From: Sphingobacterium zeae
GTDB lineage: Bacteria > Bacteroidota > Bacteroidia > Sphingobacteriales > Sphingobacteriaceae
Length of the DNA stretch: 64,000 nucleotides
NCBI RefSeq assembly: GCF_030818895.1
Contig: NZ_JAUTBA010000001.1
Location: 4,712,001 to 4,776,000, forward strand
Direction of reading: 5' to 3'
The notes under the pieces were generated by a model. The model searched no databases and was not told the DNA's origin. It saw only the letters and a list, made by a program, of their open reading frames with translations. Within the stretch, counting starts at the first letter, position 1; every line of letters starts with the position of its first letter. The position numbers and the translations under genes are program-made. Of this stretch, positions 42,788 through 52,785 are shown piece after piece.

Positions 42788-43735
42788 CTACTTTTCTCCC
42801 TTTTTTCCAAAAATAGAAAGCTTGATATATTTTCCAGGATTCTCTTTAACATCCTTCATCAAATAATCCATTTCTTTTGAAGCATTATTCAGATTATTAT
42901 ATAAAGCTTCATCATTAAGCAATAATCCGATAGAGCCCTTCCCGCTGTTAATCTTCCCAGTAATCTCCTGAAAATCATTAACAGCGGTATTCACTTTGTT
43001 CATGGTGTGTTCAAAATCCAATCTGGCCGCTTTGTCTGTGATATTATTTAAATTGGACATAATCGCATTGATCCTCTCTCCATTTTGTGAAAAGTTGGAT
43101 GTAATTGATTCCATGTTGGCCATGATGCGATTGAGTCTTCCCTTTTCGTTTCCAACTAGACCTTCTACGTCTTTTGTGATTCCTTCCACATTTTTCAATG
43201 AGGTAGATATACTATGAATACTGTTTTTAAAGTCGTCCTGAAACTGCTTATCTAAAACATTATTCACAACGGACAGTGTTGAATCCAGTTTAATGGTAAT
43301 GGTTTCGATCCTCTTTTGAATAGGCTCAACCTTATCCATGATATTCGCTTGCACACCCGAAGCTAAAAAATCGCCATCCTTTGCCAATTCCTTACTGTTG
43401 CCCATTTCAAAGACAATCGCTTTACTTCCCAACAAATCTGTACTTGAAATTCTAGCAATTGTATTCTTCGGCACAGCGTAATCGGAGTGAATTTTAAATT
43501 CCGTTTTAATTTTACCATCAGGCTGAAGAATCATTTTGGATACACGTCCGATTTGATACCCATTCACTAAAACAGGCTTGGATGGAGTTAATCCATCAAC
43601 AGTCTCGTAGGTTGTGTAATAGGTGTTATCGCTACTAAAAACATCATTCCCTTTTAGAAAGCTATAACCAATAAATAATAAAACTATTGCAACCGTTGCT
43701 AATATGCCGACTTTCGTCTCGTTTGATATTTTCAC
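42788..43735 (-). CDS. MlaD family (MCE domain) protein
   Basis: A 315-residue substrate-binding component of an Mla-type lipid transport system. A single N-terminal membrane helix (VGILATVAIVLLFIGYSFLK, about 8-27) is followed by the MCE domain at about 37-115 (GLTPSKPVLVNGYQIGRVSK, IARISSTDLLGSKAIVFEMG). The rest is a long coiled-coil-like region with Asn/Ile repeats (MANMESITSNFSQNGERINA). MCE proteins form hexameric rings that carry phospholipids between membranes. The ATPase and permease genes (mlaE, mlaF) are not adjacent here; in this phylum they are often just upstream, but an amidase gene takes that place. Confidence 0.9.
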   Translation of the reverse strand: MKISNETKVGILATVAIVLLFIGYSFLKGNDVFSSDNTYYTTYETVDGLTPSKPVLVNGYQIGRVSKMILQPDGKIKTEFKIHSDYAVPKNTIARISSTDLLGSKAIVFEMGNSKELAKDGDFLASGVQANIMDKVEPIQKRIETITIKLDSTLSVVNNVLDKQFQDDFKNSIHSISTSLKNVEGITKDVEGLVGNEKGRLNRIMANMESITSNFSQNGERINAIMSNLNNITDKAARLDFEHTMNKVNTAVNDFQEITGKINSGKGSIGLLLNDEALYNNLNNASKEMDYLMKDVKENPGKYIKLSIFGKKGEK

Positions 43736-43796
43736 AAATAATCTATTTAGTAATGATCATTAATTTAAGTTTAAAACAGCACAAAAGCAAATCTGT

Positions 43797-44597
43797 TTAG
43801 CGTTCTACTGAATTTTTATAGATTTTTATAGCAGAAACCAGATTATCAACAATTTCTTGTTGTCCCGCATCAGACAATAAGTAGCTCTCCTCTTCTCTAT
43901 TACTTATAAATCCAATCTCGGTCAATACCGCTGGCATACCCGCTTCCGATAGTACAGCTAACCCTTTCTCCCAGAAGCCTCTACTGTATCGGCCAGCTTT
44001 CACATACTCCCCCTCTATCATTTGCGCAAGACGTATACTTTTTTCACGAAATCGATTTTTCATCAACGAGAAGATGATCGCACTTTCGGGATCTTTGGGA
44101 TCAAATCCCTGATAATTTTCTTTATAATTGGATTCCAATAATAAGGATGCATTTTCACGAACAGCAGCATCCTGTTGGCCTAGACGATGCGAACCAGAAA
44201 CCAATGTCTCGGTACCGTGGGCACTAGAACCACTGGAATTACAGTGGATTGATATAAATAAATCTGCTTTATTAGCATTTGCTAAACGTATACGTTTATA
44301 AAGCTCTACAAATTCATCAGTCGTCCTCGTGTAGATGATCTTAATACCGGGAATGTCTTTCTGAATCTGCTTTCCTAATTTCAAAGCGACATCTAAAGCG
44401 ACATTTTTTTCCAAAGATCGCCTTCCCTGTGCACCGGTATCCTTACCACCATGGCCAGCATCAATTACAATTGTCCTTATTTGGTAGTCCGGAGGCTCGG
44501 GCTGCCCATTGTTTAATTTGAAAGAATTCAATAAAAAAAATCCCAAAGTAGCCAACATGACGCTACACCATTTTCTAATTCTTAAATCTGATTTCAT
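43797..44597 (-). CDS. N-acetylmuramoyl-L-alanine amidase (Amidase_3)
   Basis: A 266-residue exported zinc amidase that cleaves the peptide from MurNAc in peptidoglycan, as needed for daughter-cell separation. An N-terminal hydrophobic segment (about 11-26) is a signal or anchor. The Amidase_3 domain starts at 42 with VIDAGHGGKDTGAQG; zinc ligands are His49, Glu63 and His118 (ISIHCNSS), and the catalytic Glu is in AVLTEIGFISN near 238. It has no LysM or other binding domain. mlaD follows 61 bp downstream, so the two may be cotranscribed. Confidence 0.93.
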   Translation of the reverse strand: MKSDLRIRKWCSVMLATLGFFLLNSFKLNNGQPEPPDYQIRTIVIDAGHGGKDTGAQGRRSLEKNVALDVALKLGKQIQKDIPGIKIIYTRTTDEFVELYKRIRLANANKADLFISIHCNSSGSSAHGTETLVSGSHRLGQQDAAVRENASLLLESNYKENYQGFDPKDPESAIIFSLMKNRFREKSIRLAQMIEGEYVKAGRYSRGFWEKGLAVLSEAGMPAVLTEIGFISNREEESYLLSDAGQQEIVDNLVSAIKIYKNSVER

Positions 44598-44754
44598 TGA
44601 ATAATTATTTGCTCTACTATAAACGAATCAAAATGAGTCAATATTATTTGTTGAATAGATAACGATAATTTAACATATTTTCTATTGCTTTTTTGACTAA
44701 TTTTGTCTCTCGAAGTTTAACATTATTTCACAAAAATAACATTTGTCTTTAATT

Positions 44755-47430
44755 TTGAAGTCGTTAATCAACATTTTAACACTATTTATCATTCTTGCGG
44801 TGAGCACTGCTAGTCATGCTCAAAGTAGTATTCCATTAAAACAGAACGGACTTCAAAGTAAGAATCCTACTTCGGCGACCAATAAGTTGCAAGATACCAG
44901 TAAGACTAAAGCGGGCGACACGACCAAATCTGTCCGGGATACCACCAACAAAAAAGGAAGTGGCCTGCAGGCAGAAGTCAGCATTATTGCTGTGGATTCG
45001 CAAAAATCTGAAGTTGCAAAAAACATCAGTCACCTTTATCGTGGTGCAAAGGTTAAATATCAGGATTTTGAACTTTCTGCTGATTATATCCGTCTTGACC
45101 GAAACAAGAAAAAGATTTTTGCTTCCGGAATTTACGATAAAACCGGCAAATATGTAGGGCGTCCTATCGTTATTATGGGAAATGGCGAATCACCTAAAAC
45201 TGTGGATTCACTCTATTATGATTACGAGAAACAGGAAGGAAATACCTATGGTATTATGACCGAGGTGGATGGTGGATATATCCAGGCCAATATTGTTAGA
45301 AAGAACATTTACGACGAAATGTCTATCTATAAGGGGCTTTACAGTACTTGTAATTTGCCCTACCCACATACCCATTTTGGTATCCATATTACAAAGGGTA
45401 TTGTCACTAAAAACCAGATCATTTCAGGACCAGCTTATCTAGTGGTCATGGGCGTACCAATGCCTGTGGCATTTCCCTTCGCTTTCTTTCCAAAACCGGA
45501 TAAAAGGGCTTCTGGCTTTCTCTTTCCTTCTTTTGGAGAAGATTACACCAGAGGGTTTTCCATGCGTGATATAGGTTGGTATTTGGCCTTCAATGATTAT
45601 TGGGATAGTGAAATTCGAGGTTCCCTATATTCAAAAGGTTCCTGGGAAGCGTCCATCAATACGCGCTATACCGTCAATTATAAATTTAACGGTGGTTTTA
45701 ATATCCGTTATGCCAATACCAAAACAGGTACCGAAGGAACACAAGATTATGGTTCTAATAAAGATTTTAATGTGACCTGGAACCATACCCAGCGCCAAGA
45801 AGCCAATCCCGGAACGTCTTTCTCCGCCAGTGTAAACTTTGGTACATCATCATTCTATAGAAATACCGGTACAAGTAGTAACCAGACAACCTATCAGAAC
45901 CTGGCGCAAAACAGAATGGCTTCCTCAATCAGTTACGGGAAAGTATTTGCAGACGGTAAGGTAAACCTGACAGCCAGTTTAACCCATAATCAAAACATGG
46001 CGGATAGAAGTATACAAATGAGTTTACCGAATATCAGCTTAAACGTTTCTTCTTTCAATCCATTTGACAGCAAGGACCGTGTCGGTGAACAAAAATGGTA
46101 TCAGCGTATCAATGTAGGTTATAGTTTTCAGGCACAGAACTCGGTGAGCACTAAGGATACGTTGTTATTTAAACCGGGGGGCTTCAAAAAATTCCAAAAT
46201 GGTTTCCAACACAACATCCCGATCAGTTTGTCGCTAAACGCGTTTAAATATTTTCAGTTTAACACCAGTGTCAATTATACAGAGCGTTGGTATTTGCAAA
46301 GCACCAGACAACGCTTTGATAACACAGCTGCCGGTTATACACAACGTATTGACACCGTACAGGGATTCAATCGTGCTTACGATTACTCCGTATCCACCGG
46401 ACTTTCGACCAAGATCTATGGTATGTATCCTAAGATCGGTAAAATTCAGGCCATCCGACACGTGGTTACACCGTCGATCAACCTGAACTATAGGCCCGAC
46501 TTTTCCGATCCAAAATATGGCTTCTATCAGCAGTATAACGACCAATATGGAAATAGAAATGTATACTCCATTTTTAGTCAGGGTGTGTACGGCTCTCCTT
46601 CCGCAGGAAAATCAGCAGGAATAGGTTTTTCCATCGACAATAATATCGAAGCTAAAGTCAAAAGTAAATCGGATACCACGGATGGTGGGTTTAAGAAAAT
46701 CCCTATTCTTCAGGGTCTGACCTTCAGTGGAAATTACAACTTCGTTGCCGATTCGCTTAAATTGTCCCCTATTACTTTTTCTGGCCGTACCGCTTTTTTC
46801 GACCAAAAGATGAATGTCAACTTCAACGGTACTTTTGACCCCTATTCAGTGAATGAAAATGGTGTTCGAGTCAATCGATATGCGATAAAGGATGGTAGCC
46901 TTGCGCGTCTGACAAATTTCGGTCTTTCTTTTGACTATAGCCTGAATCCCAAAGCTGCAAAATCACGTAATAATAACATCGATTCGTTAAGAAAAGAAAT
47001 GTCCGGCGCAGGTATGACTCCCGAACAGGCACAGGCCTTAGCTCGAATCAGCTCAGATCCAAATGCATTCGTAGATTTTAATATTCCGTGGAACCTTGCG
47101 GCATCGTTCAGTTTCAATACGTCCAAATCATTCAACTCGAGCACGCGAAGAATGGAGAGCCAAATTACAAGTACGTTAAACTTGCATGGTGACTTTAGCG
47201 TTACGCCAAAATGGAAAGTTACTTTTCAATCGGGATACGATTTTAAACAAAAGGAAGTGGTCATGACCTCTTTCAATATCTATCGAGATCTGCATTGCTG
47301 GGATATGTCGTTCGGCTGGATGCCTTTTGGGCGATACCGAAGTTATAATGTGACGATCCGGGCTAAGGCCTCGATCTTACAAGATCTTAAGCTTACAAAA
47401 AGAGCAAGTTCAGGAGGCAGTTATTTTTAA
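44755..47430 (+). CDS. LptD-like LPS assembly outer-membrane protein
   Basis: An approximately 891-residue outer-membrane protein. The signal peptide (KSLINILTLFIILAVSTASH) is followed by a linker rich in Ser, Thr and Lys, an OstA/LptD-like jellyroll at about 70-180 (GAKVKYQDFELSADYIRLDR, FASGIYDKTGKYVGRPIVI) and a large beta-barrel rich in aromatic strands, closing at WKVTFQSGYDFKQKEVVMTS and the final residues. LptD inserts lipopolysaccharide in the outer leaflet. Only TTG start codons are available; 44755 gives a signal peptide beginning MKS and is preferred over 44743. A TAATTTTG box at 44699-44706 could be the -7 element. The gene diverges from the amidase gene. Confidence 0.85.
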   Translation: MKSLINILTLFIILAVSTASHAQSSIPLKQNGLQSKNPTSATNKLQDTSKTKAGDTTKSVRDTTNKKGSGLQAEVSIIAVDSQKSEVAKNISHLYRGAKVKYQDFELSADYIRLDRNKKKIFASGIYDKTGKYVGRPIVIMGNGESPKTVDSLYYDYEKQEGNTYGIMTEVDGGYIQANIVRKNIYDEMSIYKGLYSTCNLPYPHTHFGIHITKGIVTKNQIISGPAYLVVMGVPMPVAFPFAFFPKPDKRASGFLFPSFGEDYTRGFSMRDIGWYLAFNDYWDSEIRGSLYSKGSWEASINTRYTVNYKFNGGFNIRYANTKTGTEGTQDYGSNKDFNVTWNHTQRQEANPGTSFSASVNFGTSSFYRNTGTSSNQTTYQNLAQNRMASSISYGKVFADGKVNLTASLTHNQNMADRSIQMSLPNISLNVSSFNPFDSKDRVGEQKWYQRINVGYSFQAQNSVSTKDTLLFKPGGFKKFQNGFQHNIPISLSLNAFKYFQFNTSVNYTERWYLQSTRQRFDNTAAGYTQRIDTVQGFNRAYDYSVSTGLSTKIYGMYPKIGKIQAIRHVVTPSINLNYRPDFSDPKYGFYQQYNDQYGNRNVYSIFSQGVYGSPSAGKSAGIGFSIDNNIEAKVKSKSDTTDGGFKKIPILQGLTFSGNYNFVADSLKLSPITFSGRTAFFDQKMNVNFNGTFDPYSVNENGVRVNRYAIKDGSLARLTNFGLSFDYSLNPKAAKSRNNNIDSLRKEMSGAGMTPEQAQALARISSDPNAFVDFNIPWNLAASFSFNTSKSFNSSTRRMESQITSTLNLHGDFSVTPKWKVTFQSGYDFKQKEVVMTSFNIYRDLHCWDMSFGWMPFGRYRSYNVTIRAKASILQDLKLTKRASSGGSYF

Positions 47431-47447
47431 AATAGCTGCTTTTTTTT
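47417..47447 (+). terminator. Terminator of the lptD-like gene
   Basis: GCAGTTATTT and AAATAGCTGC pair (47417-47439) across the stop codon region and run into seven or eight T (47440-47447). Confidence 0.7.
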
Positions 47448-47762
47448 GAAAATATCGAATCCTATTCACCAGAAAAAACTTTCTCACTTTCTTAGCTGTG
47501 ATGCTTTCGATATCATGAAGGCCGTATTTTATTCCCTAGCTTTTACCTTTGCGTTTGCATACAACTGCCCATATCAAATGCATATTAATCGTTCCGCGGA
47601 ATCGCAATTTTATGTAAGTTTATATCCTGAATCGTCCGATGTTGATTTTTTATTTTTAAGCCTTGGCGTAAGGAAACTGTACGCTGAAAGATTAGGAAGA
47701 TCAAACAATATACCCATATGTATATGATCAATGATGGCGACGTGTGACATAATTATAACAAG
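47431..47762 (+). other. Intergenic region upstream of cinA
   Basis: 332 bp following the lptD-like terminator. An open frame of about 90 codons runs through it but has no supported start or family resemblance. I see no other element beyond a short ATACCCATATGTATATG stretch just before cinA. Confidence 0.5.
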
Positions 47763-49022
47763 ATGAAAGCAGAGATTATTACCATAGGCGATGAGATCCT
47801 CATCGGTCAGATCATTGATACCAATTCGGGCTGGATTGCCAAACAACTGCTCCGATTCGAAGTGGATATCGTTCAAATGACATCGATCCCTGATACAGAA
47901 GAAGCTATTTCAAAAACGCTGAAAGACGCCTCTTCCCGGGCAGATTTAATTTTAATCACCGGAGGCCTAGGTCCAACCAAAGATGATGTTACGAAAAAAA
48001 CAGCTGCAAAATATTTTGAGACGACCTTGGTTCGCGACGAAAATGTACTTCGTCATGTGACGAACATCTTTGAATCGCGTAAGTTACAAATGCTTGACAT
48101 CAATCTGCAGCAGGCCGATGTACTCGCAAATTGTGAAGTCTTATTTAATGACTATGGTACTGCGCCCGGCATGCTCGTAAACCAAGGCGAAAAGCGATTT
48201 ATATTTATGCCCGGAGTTCCCTTTGAGATGAAATTTCTGATGGAAAAACACGTACTCCCTTTATTAGCAACACAAGACCCAGACCTATTTATCTGTCATG
48301 AAACAATCTTGGTTGGAGGTATCGGTGAATCCTATTTAGCAGAAAAAATAAAAGATATCGAAAGCGAGCTGCCACCTAGCATAAAATTGGCCTATCTACC
48401 TACATTGGCATTTATCCGGTTAAGACTATCCGGAAAAAGTAGAAACAAGTCTGATATTATGCTTCAGGTTGCTCTTTTCAAAAAGAAACTTATCCATCGT
48501 CTACAGCAGTATGTTGTAGCAGATTATGATACGGGCATAGAGTCCCATCTGATTAAAGAGCTTACTCATCGGGGCAGTACCCTGACTACGGCTGAAAGTT
48601 GTACTGGTGGTAGCCTCGCCGCTTCGATCACTTCAGTAGCGGGAAGTAGTGCTGTATTTCTTGGTGGCACGATTCCCTATTCCAACAAATTAAAACACCA
48701 ACTGCTCAACGTCAATGAAGAAACATTGGCTCAATATGGTGCTGTCAGCGAACAGACCGCAGTCGAGATGGCCTCGGGCTCAAAAGCAGCGTTCTCTTCA
48801 GACTATGCCATTGCAACGACTGGAATAGCAGGTCCGGGTGGGGGCACAGCTGAAAAACCTGTTGGAACGATCTGGGTGGCTGTCGCCGGAAAAAAAGAAA
48901 TTATAACCAAAAAGTTTCAATTTGACAATGACAGGCTCATCAACATCGAACGCACACGAATGAATGCCCTTTTATTATTATGGCAATTGTTATTAAAAGA
49001 AAAAGAACAAGAAGCGCAATAG
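47763..49022 (+). CDS. cinA: Competence/damage-inducible protein CinA
   Basis: A 419-residue two-domain protein. The N-terminal half is a molybdopterin-binding-like (MoCF) domain starting KAEIITIGDEILIGQIIDTN with LILITGGLGPTKDDVTKK near 75; the C-terminal half is the nicotinamide mononucleotide deamidase (PncC) domain with TTAESCTGGSLAASITSVAG, ATTGIAGPGGGT and PVGTIWVAVAG. In other bacteria the enzyme repairs or recycles pyridine nucleotides. Cytoplasmic. It precedes the E2 gene on the same strand by about 110 bp. Confidence 0.95.
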   Translation: MKAEIITIGDEILIGQIIDTNSGWIAKQLLRFEVDIVQMTSIPDTEEAISKTLKDASSRADLILITGGLGPTKDDVTKKTAAKYFETTLVRDENVLRHVTNIFESRKLQMLDINLQQADVLANCEVLFNDYGTAPGMLVNQGEKRFIFMPGVPFEMKFLMEKHVLPLLATQDPDLFICHETILVGGIGESYLAEKIKDIESELPPSIKLAYLPTLAFIRLRLSGKSRNKSDIMLQVALFKKKLIHRLQQYVVADYDTGIESHLIKELTHRGSTLTTAESCTGGSLAASITSVAGSSAVFLGGTIPYSNKLKHQLLNVNEETLAQYGAVSEQTAVEMASGSKAAFSSDYAIATTGIAGPGGGTAEKPVGTIWVAVAGKKEIITKKFQFDNDRLINIERTRMNALLLLWQLLLKEKEQEAQ

Positions 49023-49134
49023 GATAAAATAATGTTTTAAAAAAACCGCTATTTAAGGAATAATATTTTAAATTGTTGAAAGTAAACCACAATTTAATTA
49101 ACTTCGTTTTTCTATAACGAGATTGCTAAAAAAT

Positions 49135-50484
49135 ATGGCTTTATATAAACTCTTACTCCCAAAAATGGGAGAAAGTGTATCCGAGGCAACAATCACAAAA
49201 TGGTTAAAACAACCTGGTGACCGGATTGATGAAGATGACACTTTATTGGAAATCGCAACTGACAAAGTTGATTCAGAGGTACCTTCTCCCGTAAAAGGCG
49301 TTCTAAAAGAGCAACTTTATACCGTAGACCAGACCGTCCAAGTGGGTGAAGTCGTTGCAATTATAGAAATTGAAGGCGAAGAGGAAGAACCTACGCCACC
49401 TCAGCAAGAAATTACAATTCCTTCAGCGACAAGCTCGGAAGAGCCTACAGCTCTTAACATACCAGGTATCGAACAGTTGCCCAATGTCGGTGTTGACACT
49501 TCTTCTGCTCAGTACGAGAGCACGCTTCGTTTCTATTCACCTTTAGTAAAGAATATTGCTCGTCACGAAGGATTGTCTCAAGATGAACTTGACCGTATAC
49601 AGGGTACTGGAGCAGAAGGAAGAGTGACGAAGGAGGATATCTTAACGTATGTAGCGCATAGGGATTCGTCATCCAAATCTGAAAAATCTCTTCAGACCGA
49701 TCAGGCTGAAACACGCACGGAATCGCCCAAAATGATCGTAACAGCTCCATCCCATGTTCATACCGTTGCAAATGGCAATGATGAAATCATTGAAATGGAT
49801 CGCATGCGAAGAATGATTGCAGACCATATGGTCAAAAGCACGCAGATTTCTCCCCATGTATGTTCGTTTGTCGAGGCAGATGTAACGAATTTGGTTTTGT
49901 GGCGGAATAAAGTTAAAGATGCTTATAAAAAACGCGAGGGAGAAAATATTACGTTTACCCCTTTATTTATTGAGGCTATCAGCAAGGCACTTAAAGATTT
50001 CCCTTTGGTCAACATCTCGATTGATGGTTACAATATCATTAAGAAGAAAAACATCAATATCGGTATGGCCGCTGCATTGCCTAATGGAAATCTGATCGTA
50101 CCAGTAATCAAAAATGCGGATCAATTGAGCTTAGTCGGATTGAGTAAAAGCGTAAACGACCTTGCTCAACGGTCGAGAGCAAATAAGTTAAAACCAGACG
50201 ACACACAAGATGGTACATTTACCTTCACCAATATCGGCGCTTTCGGTAATATAATGGGTACGCCCATCATTAATCAGCCGCAAGCTGCAATCTTGGCAGT
50301 AGGTTCAATAACAAAAAAACCAGCAGTCATAGAAACGGAATATGGGGATATGATTGGCATTAGACATATGATGTATCTATCCCTCTCCTATGACCATCGC
50401 GCAATCGATGGAGCACTTGGAGGTACATTCTTAAAACGCGTTGCAGATTATTTGGAAAATTGGGATACGAATAGAGTAATCTAA
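49135..50484 (+). CDS. 2-oxo acid dehydrogenase E2 (dihydrolipoamide acyltransferase)
   Basis: A 449-residue E2 core protein from the ATG at 49135 (an in-frame TTG at 49123 is less likely). One lipoyl domain at 1-80 with the lipoyl lysine Lys44 (EIATDKVDSEV), a Glu/Pro/Ser/Thr-rich linker, the peripheral-subunit-binding domain at about 134-173 (YSPLVKNIARHEGLSQDELD, GRVTKEDILTYV), and the catalytic domain with His421-Arg-Ala-Ile-Asp425-Gly. Which complex it serves (branched-chain, pyruvate or 2-oxoglutarate) cannot be read directly; the single lipoyl domain and stand-alone location fit a branched-chain-type E2, as an inference. E1 and E3 genes are not adjacent. Confidence 0.92.
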   Translation: MALYKLLLPKMGESVSEATITKWLKQPGDRIDEDDTLLEIATDKVDSEVPSPVKGVLKEQLYTVDQTVQVGEVVAIIEIEGEEEEPTPPQQEITIPSATSSEEPTALNIPGIEQLPNVGVDTSSAQYESTLRFYSPLVKNIARHEGLSQDELDRIQGTGAEGRVTKEDILTYVAHRDSSSKSEKSLQTDQAETRTESPKMIVTAPSHVHTVANGNDEIIEMDRMRRMIADHMVKSTQISPHVCSFVEADVTNLVLWRNKVKDAYKKREGENITFTPLFIEAISKALKDFPLVNISIDGYNIIKKKNINIGMAAALPNGNLIVPVIKNADQLSLVGLSKSVNDLAQRSRANKLKPDDTQDGTFTFTNIGAFGNIMGTPIINQPQAAILAVGSITKKPAVIETEYGDMIGIRHMMYLSLSYDHRAIDGALGGTFLKRVADYLENWDTNRVI

Positions 50485-50504
50485 CATCCAAAATCGATCA
50501 ATGG

Positions 50505-50543
50505 AAAAGGCTCTGTCAGTAACAACTGACAGAGCCTTTTTTT
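50505..50543. terminator. Bidirectional terminator between the E2 and MATE genes
   Basis: Perfect 16-bp arms (50505-50520 and 50525-50540; core GGCTCTGTCAGT/ACTGACAGAGCC) with an AACA loop, a T run to 50543 on the plus strand and A/T on the other side. It serves the E2 gene and the convergent MATE gene. Confidence 0.9.
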
Positions 50544-50561
50544 GATGAGTATTTACTTTTT

Positions 50562-51938
50562 CTATCTAAACAAACTTTTTTCAAACTGTATTTTCTTCTT
50601 TTTGATTACCCGTTGAAATCGCAGATAGAGTAAAAGAGAAGAGGTCAACAAACCTAACGTCAGCCCATACCATATCCCCTGAATGCCCCAGTTGAATACT
50701 ATTCCCATTAAATAGCCGCTTGGCAAACCAATAATCCAATACGCAACAAATGTAATAATTGTGGGAATATTAACATCACCCATGCCCCGTAATACCCCAA
50801 GACCGACCACTTGTGTGCCATCAAACAATTGGAAAAGTCCCGCTATGATCAACAGTTGAGAAGCAATAACGACGACGGCATGATCTGATGTAAAAATATA
50901 AGGCAGAAAATTGTTCAGCAATGCAAACAAAGAAGCCGTAATCAACATAAAGATCAATACCAACTGGTATGAAGTAATCGCAAATCGTTCAAGACGAAAA
51001 AGATTTCTATTCCCATAGCTATTCCCCACCTTGATCGTGGCAGCAGCTGCAATCCCGCTTGCCATCATGTACGTCATGGCAGCCAGTTGTATGGCTACCT
51101 GATGGGAAGCTTGTGCCGTAGCACTTATTGTGCCGGCTAAGAGGGATGCCCCGGCAAAGGCTCCAATTTCAAAAACATATTGCATCGCTACTGGTGCTCC
51201 AATCCGCAATATTTTAAGCAGTCGATCCCAATCGATTAGGGTCACTTTGAAATATTGGATATACCCCTTGAATTTCTGCGATCGCAACACATAGGTCATC
51301 ATGACAGACATCATGAGCACACGGTCAATCAATGTACTATATCCAACCCCTTTGACCCCCATTGGACTGATGCCAAACATCCCTTTAACAAAGACGATTG
51401 CCAAAATAATATTCAGTACATTTCCCCAAATAGTTACATTCATGGCTTGCTTGGTAAATCCTAATCCCTCGGCAAATTGCTTAAATGTACTGAACACCAT
51501 CAGTGGAAGCATCGATAAGCTAAGGATAAGCAAATAAGGCTTCGCTTCCTTTACCACCGCCGGATCTTGGTCGAGGTGATCGATAGCCAACATAGAACCA
51601 AAGTAAACTAAAGCAAACAGTAAAAGACCCGATAGAAGATTTAACCAAAAGCTATTTGATAATAAGATGGCACACTCTTTTTTATTATCACGACCATTCT
51701 CTTGCGCAATCAATGGCGTGATGCCATACGCGATACCCAATCCGATAACCATAACAACCATGAAAACAGCATGCACTAATGAAACTGCTGCCAGTGGAAT
51801 AGTGCCTGCAAAATGTCCTACGATCACACTATCTGCGGTATGGACCAATGTATGTCCTAATTGTGATATGACGACCGGCCCCGCCAATACCATGGTACTT
51901 TTGTAATACGGCTTGAAAGTTTTAAATTTTCCCAACAT
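50562..51938 (-). CDS. MATE family efflux transporter
   Basis: A 458-residue inner-membrane antiporter of the multidrug and toxin extrusion family, driven by Na+ or H+. From the ATG at 51938 it has about 12 membrane helices in two homologous halves. Recognisable are the N-terminal LAGPVVISQLGHTLVHTADS, the loop GITPLIAQENGRDNKKEC, GAPVAMQYVFEIGAFAGASL at the start of the second half, and IKVGNSYGNRN. The substrate cannot be inferred. Confidence 0.93.
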   Translation of the reverse strand: MLGKFKTFKPYYKSTMVLAGPVVISQLGHTLVHTADSVIVGHFAGTIPLAAVSLVHAVFMVVMVIGLGIAYGITPLIAQENGRDNKKECAILLSNSFWLNLLSGLLLFALVYFGSMLAIDHLDQDPAVVKEAKPYLLILSLSMLPLMVFSTFKQFAEGLGFTKQAMNVTIWGNVLNIILAIVFVKGMFGISPMGVKGVGYSTLIDRVLMMSVMMTYVLRSQKFKGYIQYFKVTLIDWDRLLKILRIGAPVAMQYVFEIGAFAGASLLAGTISATAQASHQVAIQLAAMTYMMASGIAAAATIKVGNSYGNRNLFRLERFAITSYQLVLIFMLITASLFALLNNFLPYIFTSDHAVVVIASQLLIIAGLFQLFDGTQVVGLGVLRGMGDVNIPTIITFVAYWIIGLPSGYLMGIVFNWGIQGIWYGLTLGLLTSSLLLYLRFQRVIKKKKIQFEKSLFR

Positions 51939-52178
51939 AATCGATTTCTCAAAAAATAGCCACAAAAGTACGAAGATATTTCTGTCCTATCGTCATATTA
52001 TAAAATATTTAGCAAAAATACAACAATTTACAGGTGCTAGACACGTATCGCGTGTTAAGTAATTTTTATGTTTAAAATACCTTAAAAATATCTTAAATTT
52101 ACTTTCGGGTCTAAGAACTATAGAAATATAAATGTAACTTAGCATCTAGTTAGTAATCAAAAGAAGAGGAAAAAGAGT

Positions 52179-52700
52179 ATGTACAATCCAGTAATAGCAT
52201 TTCTAAACATCGGCACACAAGAGATGATCTTAATTGTGTTTGCAATCTTGTTACTTTTTGGAGGCAAGAAGCTTCCTGAATTGGCGAGGGGTTTAGGAAG
52301 AGGGATACGTGAATTCAAAGATGCGTCAGAAGGTATAAAACGTGAGATTTCAGATCAAATCAATAATTTCGAAAAAGACATAGACGTTAAGCCAGAAGTA
52401 AAAGAAGAAACTGTTCCTAATGACGTACGTTTGGCTGAAGAAAAGGTCCAGACGGCGCACCAGGAAGAGGTTAGACCAGATGAAGGTGCACAGGGATCAG
52501 AAATAGAACAGCCAAAGAAAAAATATGAGTTCACCACACCCGCCGGTGTCGTCGAACACAACCCCCATAAACAACCGGATTACGGAGAAGAACCATCTCA
52601 TATCACTTACGGATATAATGATCATTTTGCTGAAACTAAAAACAACGAAGTAGAAGATAAAAAAGTTTCTGAGCAGGACAATACCCATAAACCTGCCTAA
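52179..52700 (+). CDS. tatA: Sec-independent translocase protein TatA/TatE family
   Basis: A 173-residue TatA-family protein: the membrane helix at about 14-31 (MILIVFAILLLFGGKKLPEL), the FGGKKLPELARGLGRGIREF amphipathic helix, and DASEGIKREISDQIN. The acidic tail from about 55 is much longer than E. coli TatA (89 residues). Its Tyr/His/Pro-containing end (YEFTTPAGVVEHNPHK and HITYGYNDHFAE) looks non-random. TatA forms the pore of the twin-arginine export system. tatC is not adjacent. A hairpin terminator follows, before tex. Confidence 0.9.
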   Translation: MYNPVIAFLNIGTQEMILIVFAILLLFGGKKLPELARGLGRGIREFKDASEGIKREISDQINNFEKDIDVKPEVKEETVPNDVRLAEEKVQTAHQEEVRPDEGAQGSEIEQPKKKYEFTTPAGVVEHNPHKQPDYGEEPSHITYGYNDHFAETKNNEVEDKKVSEQDNTHKPA

Positions 52701-52733
52701 TTTTACTATTTTAGTTTATAATTAGATATACTT

Positions 52734-52770
52734 AGAGCTGTTGAATCACCATTCAACGGCTCTACTTTTT
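52734..52770 (+). terminator. Terminator between tatA and tex
   Basis: AGAGCTGTTGAAT (52734-52746) and ATTCAACGGCTCT (52751-52763) form a 13-bp stem with one T-G or mismatch pair, followed by AC and five T. It covers an upstream in-frame TTG of tex, which supports the ATG at 52786. Confidence 0.75.
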
Positions 52771-52785
52771 AAGATTAAACCATCA

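Noticed and set aside
47446..47727. Open frame of 93 codons on the plus strand before cinA
   Set aside because: It would need a TTG start inside the T run of the lptD-like terminator, shows no family pattern, and the competing minus-strand frame is equally long. Treated as chance.
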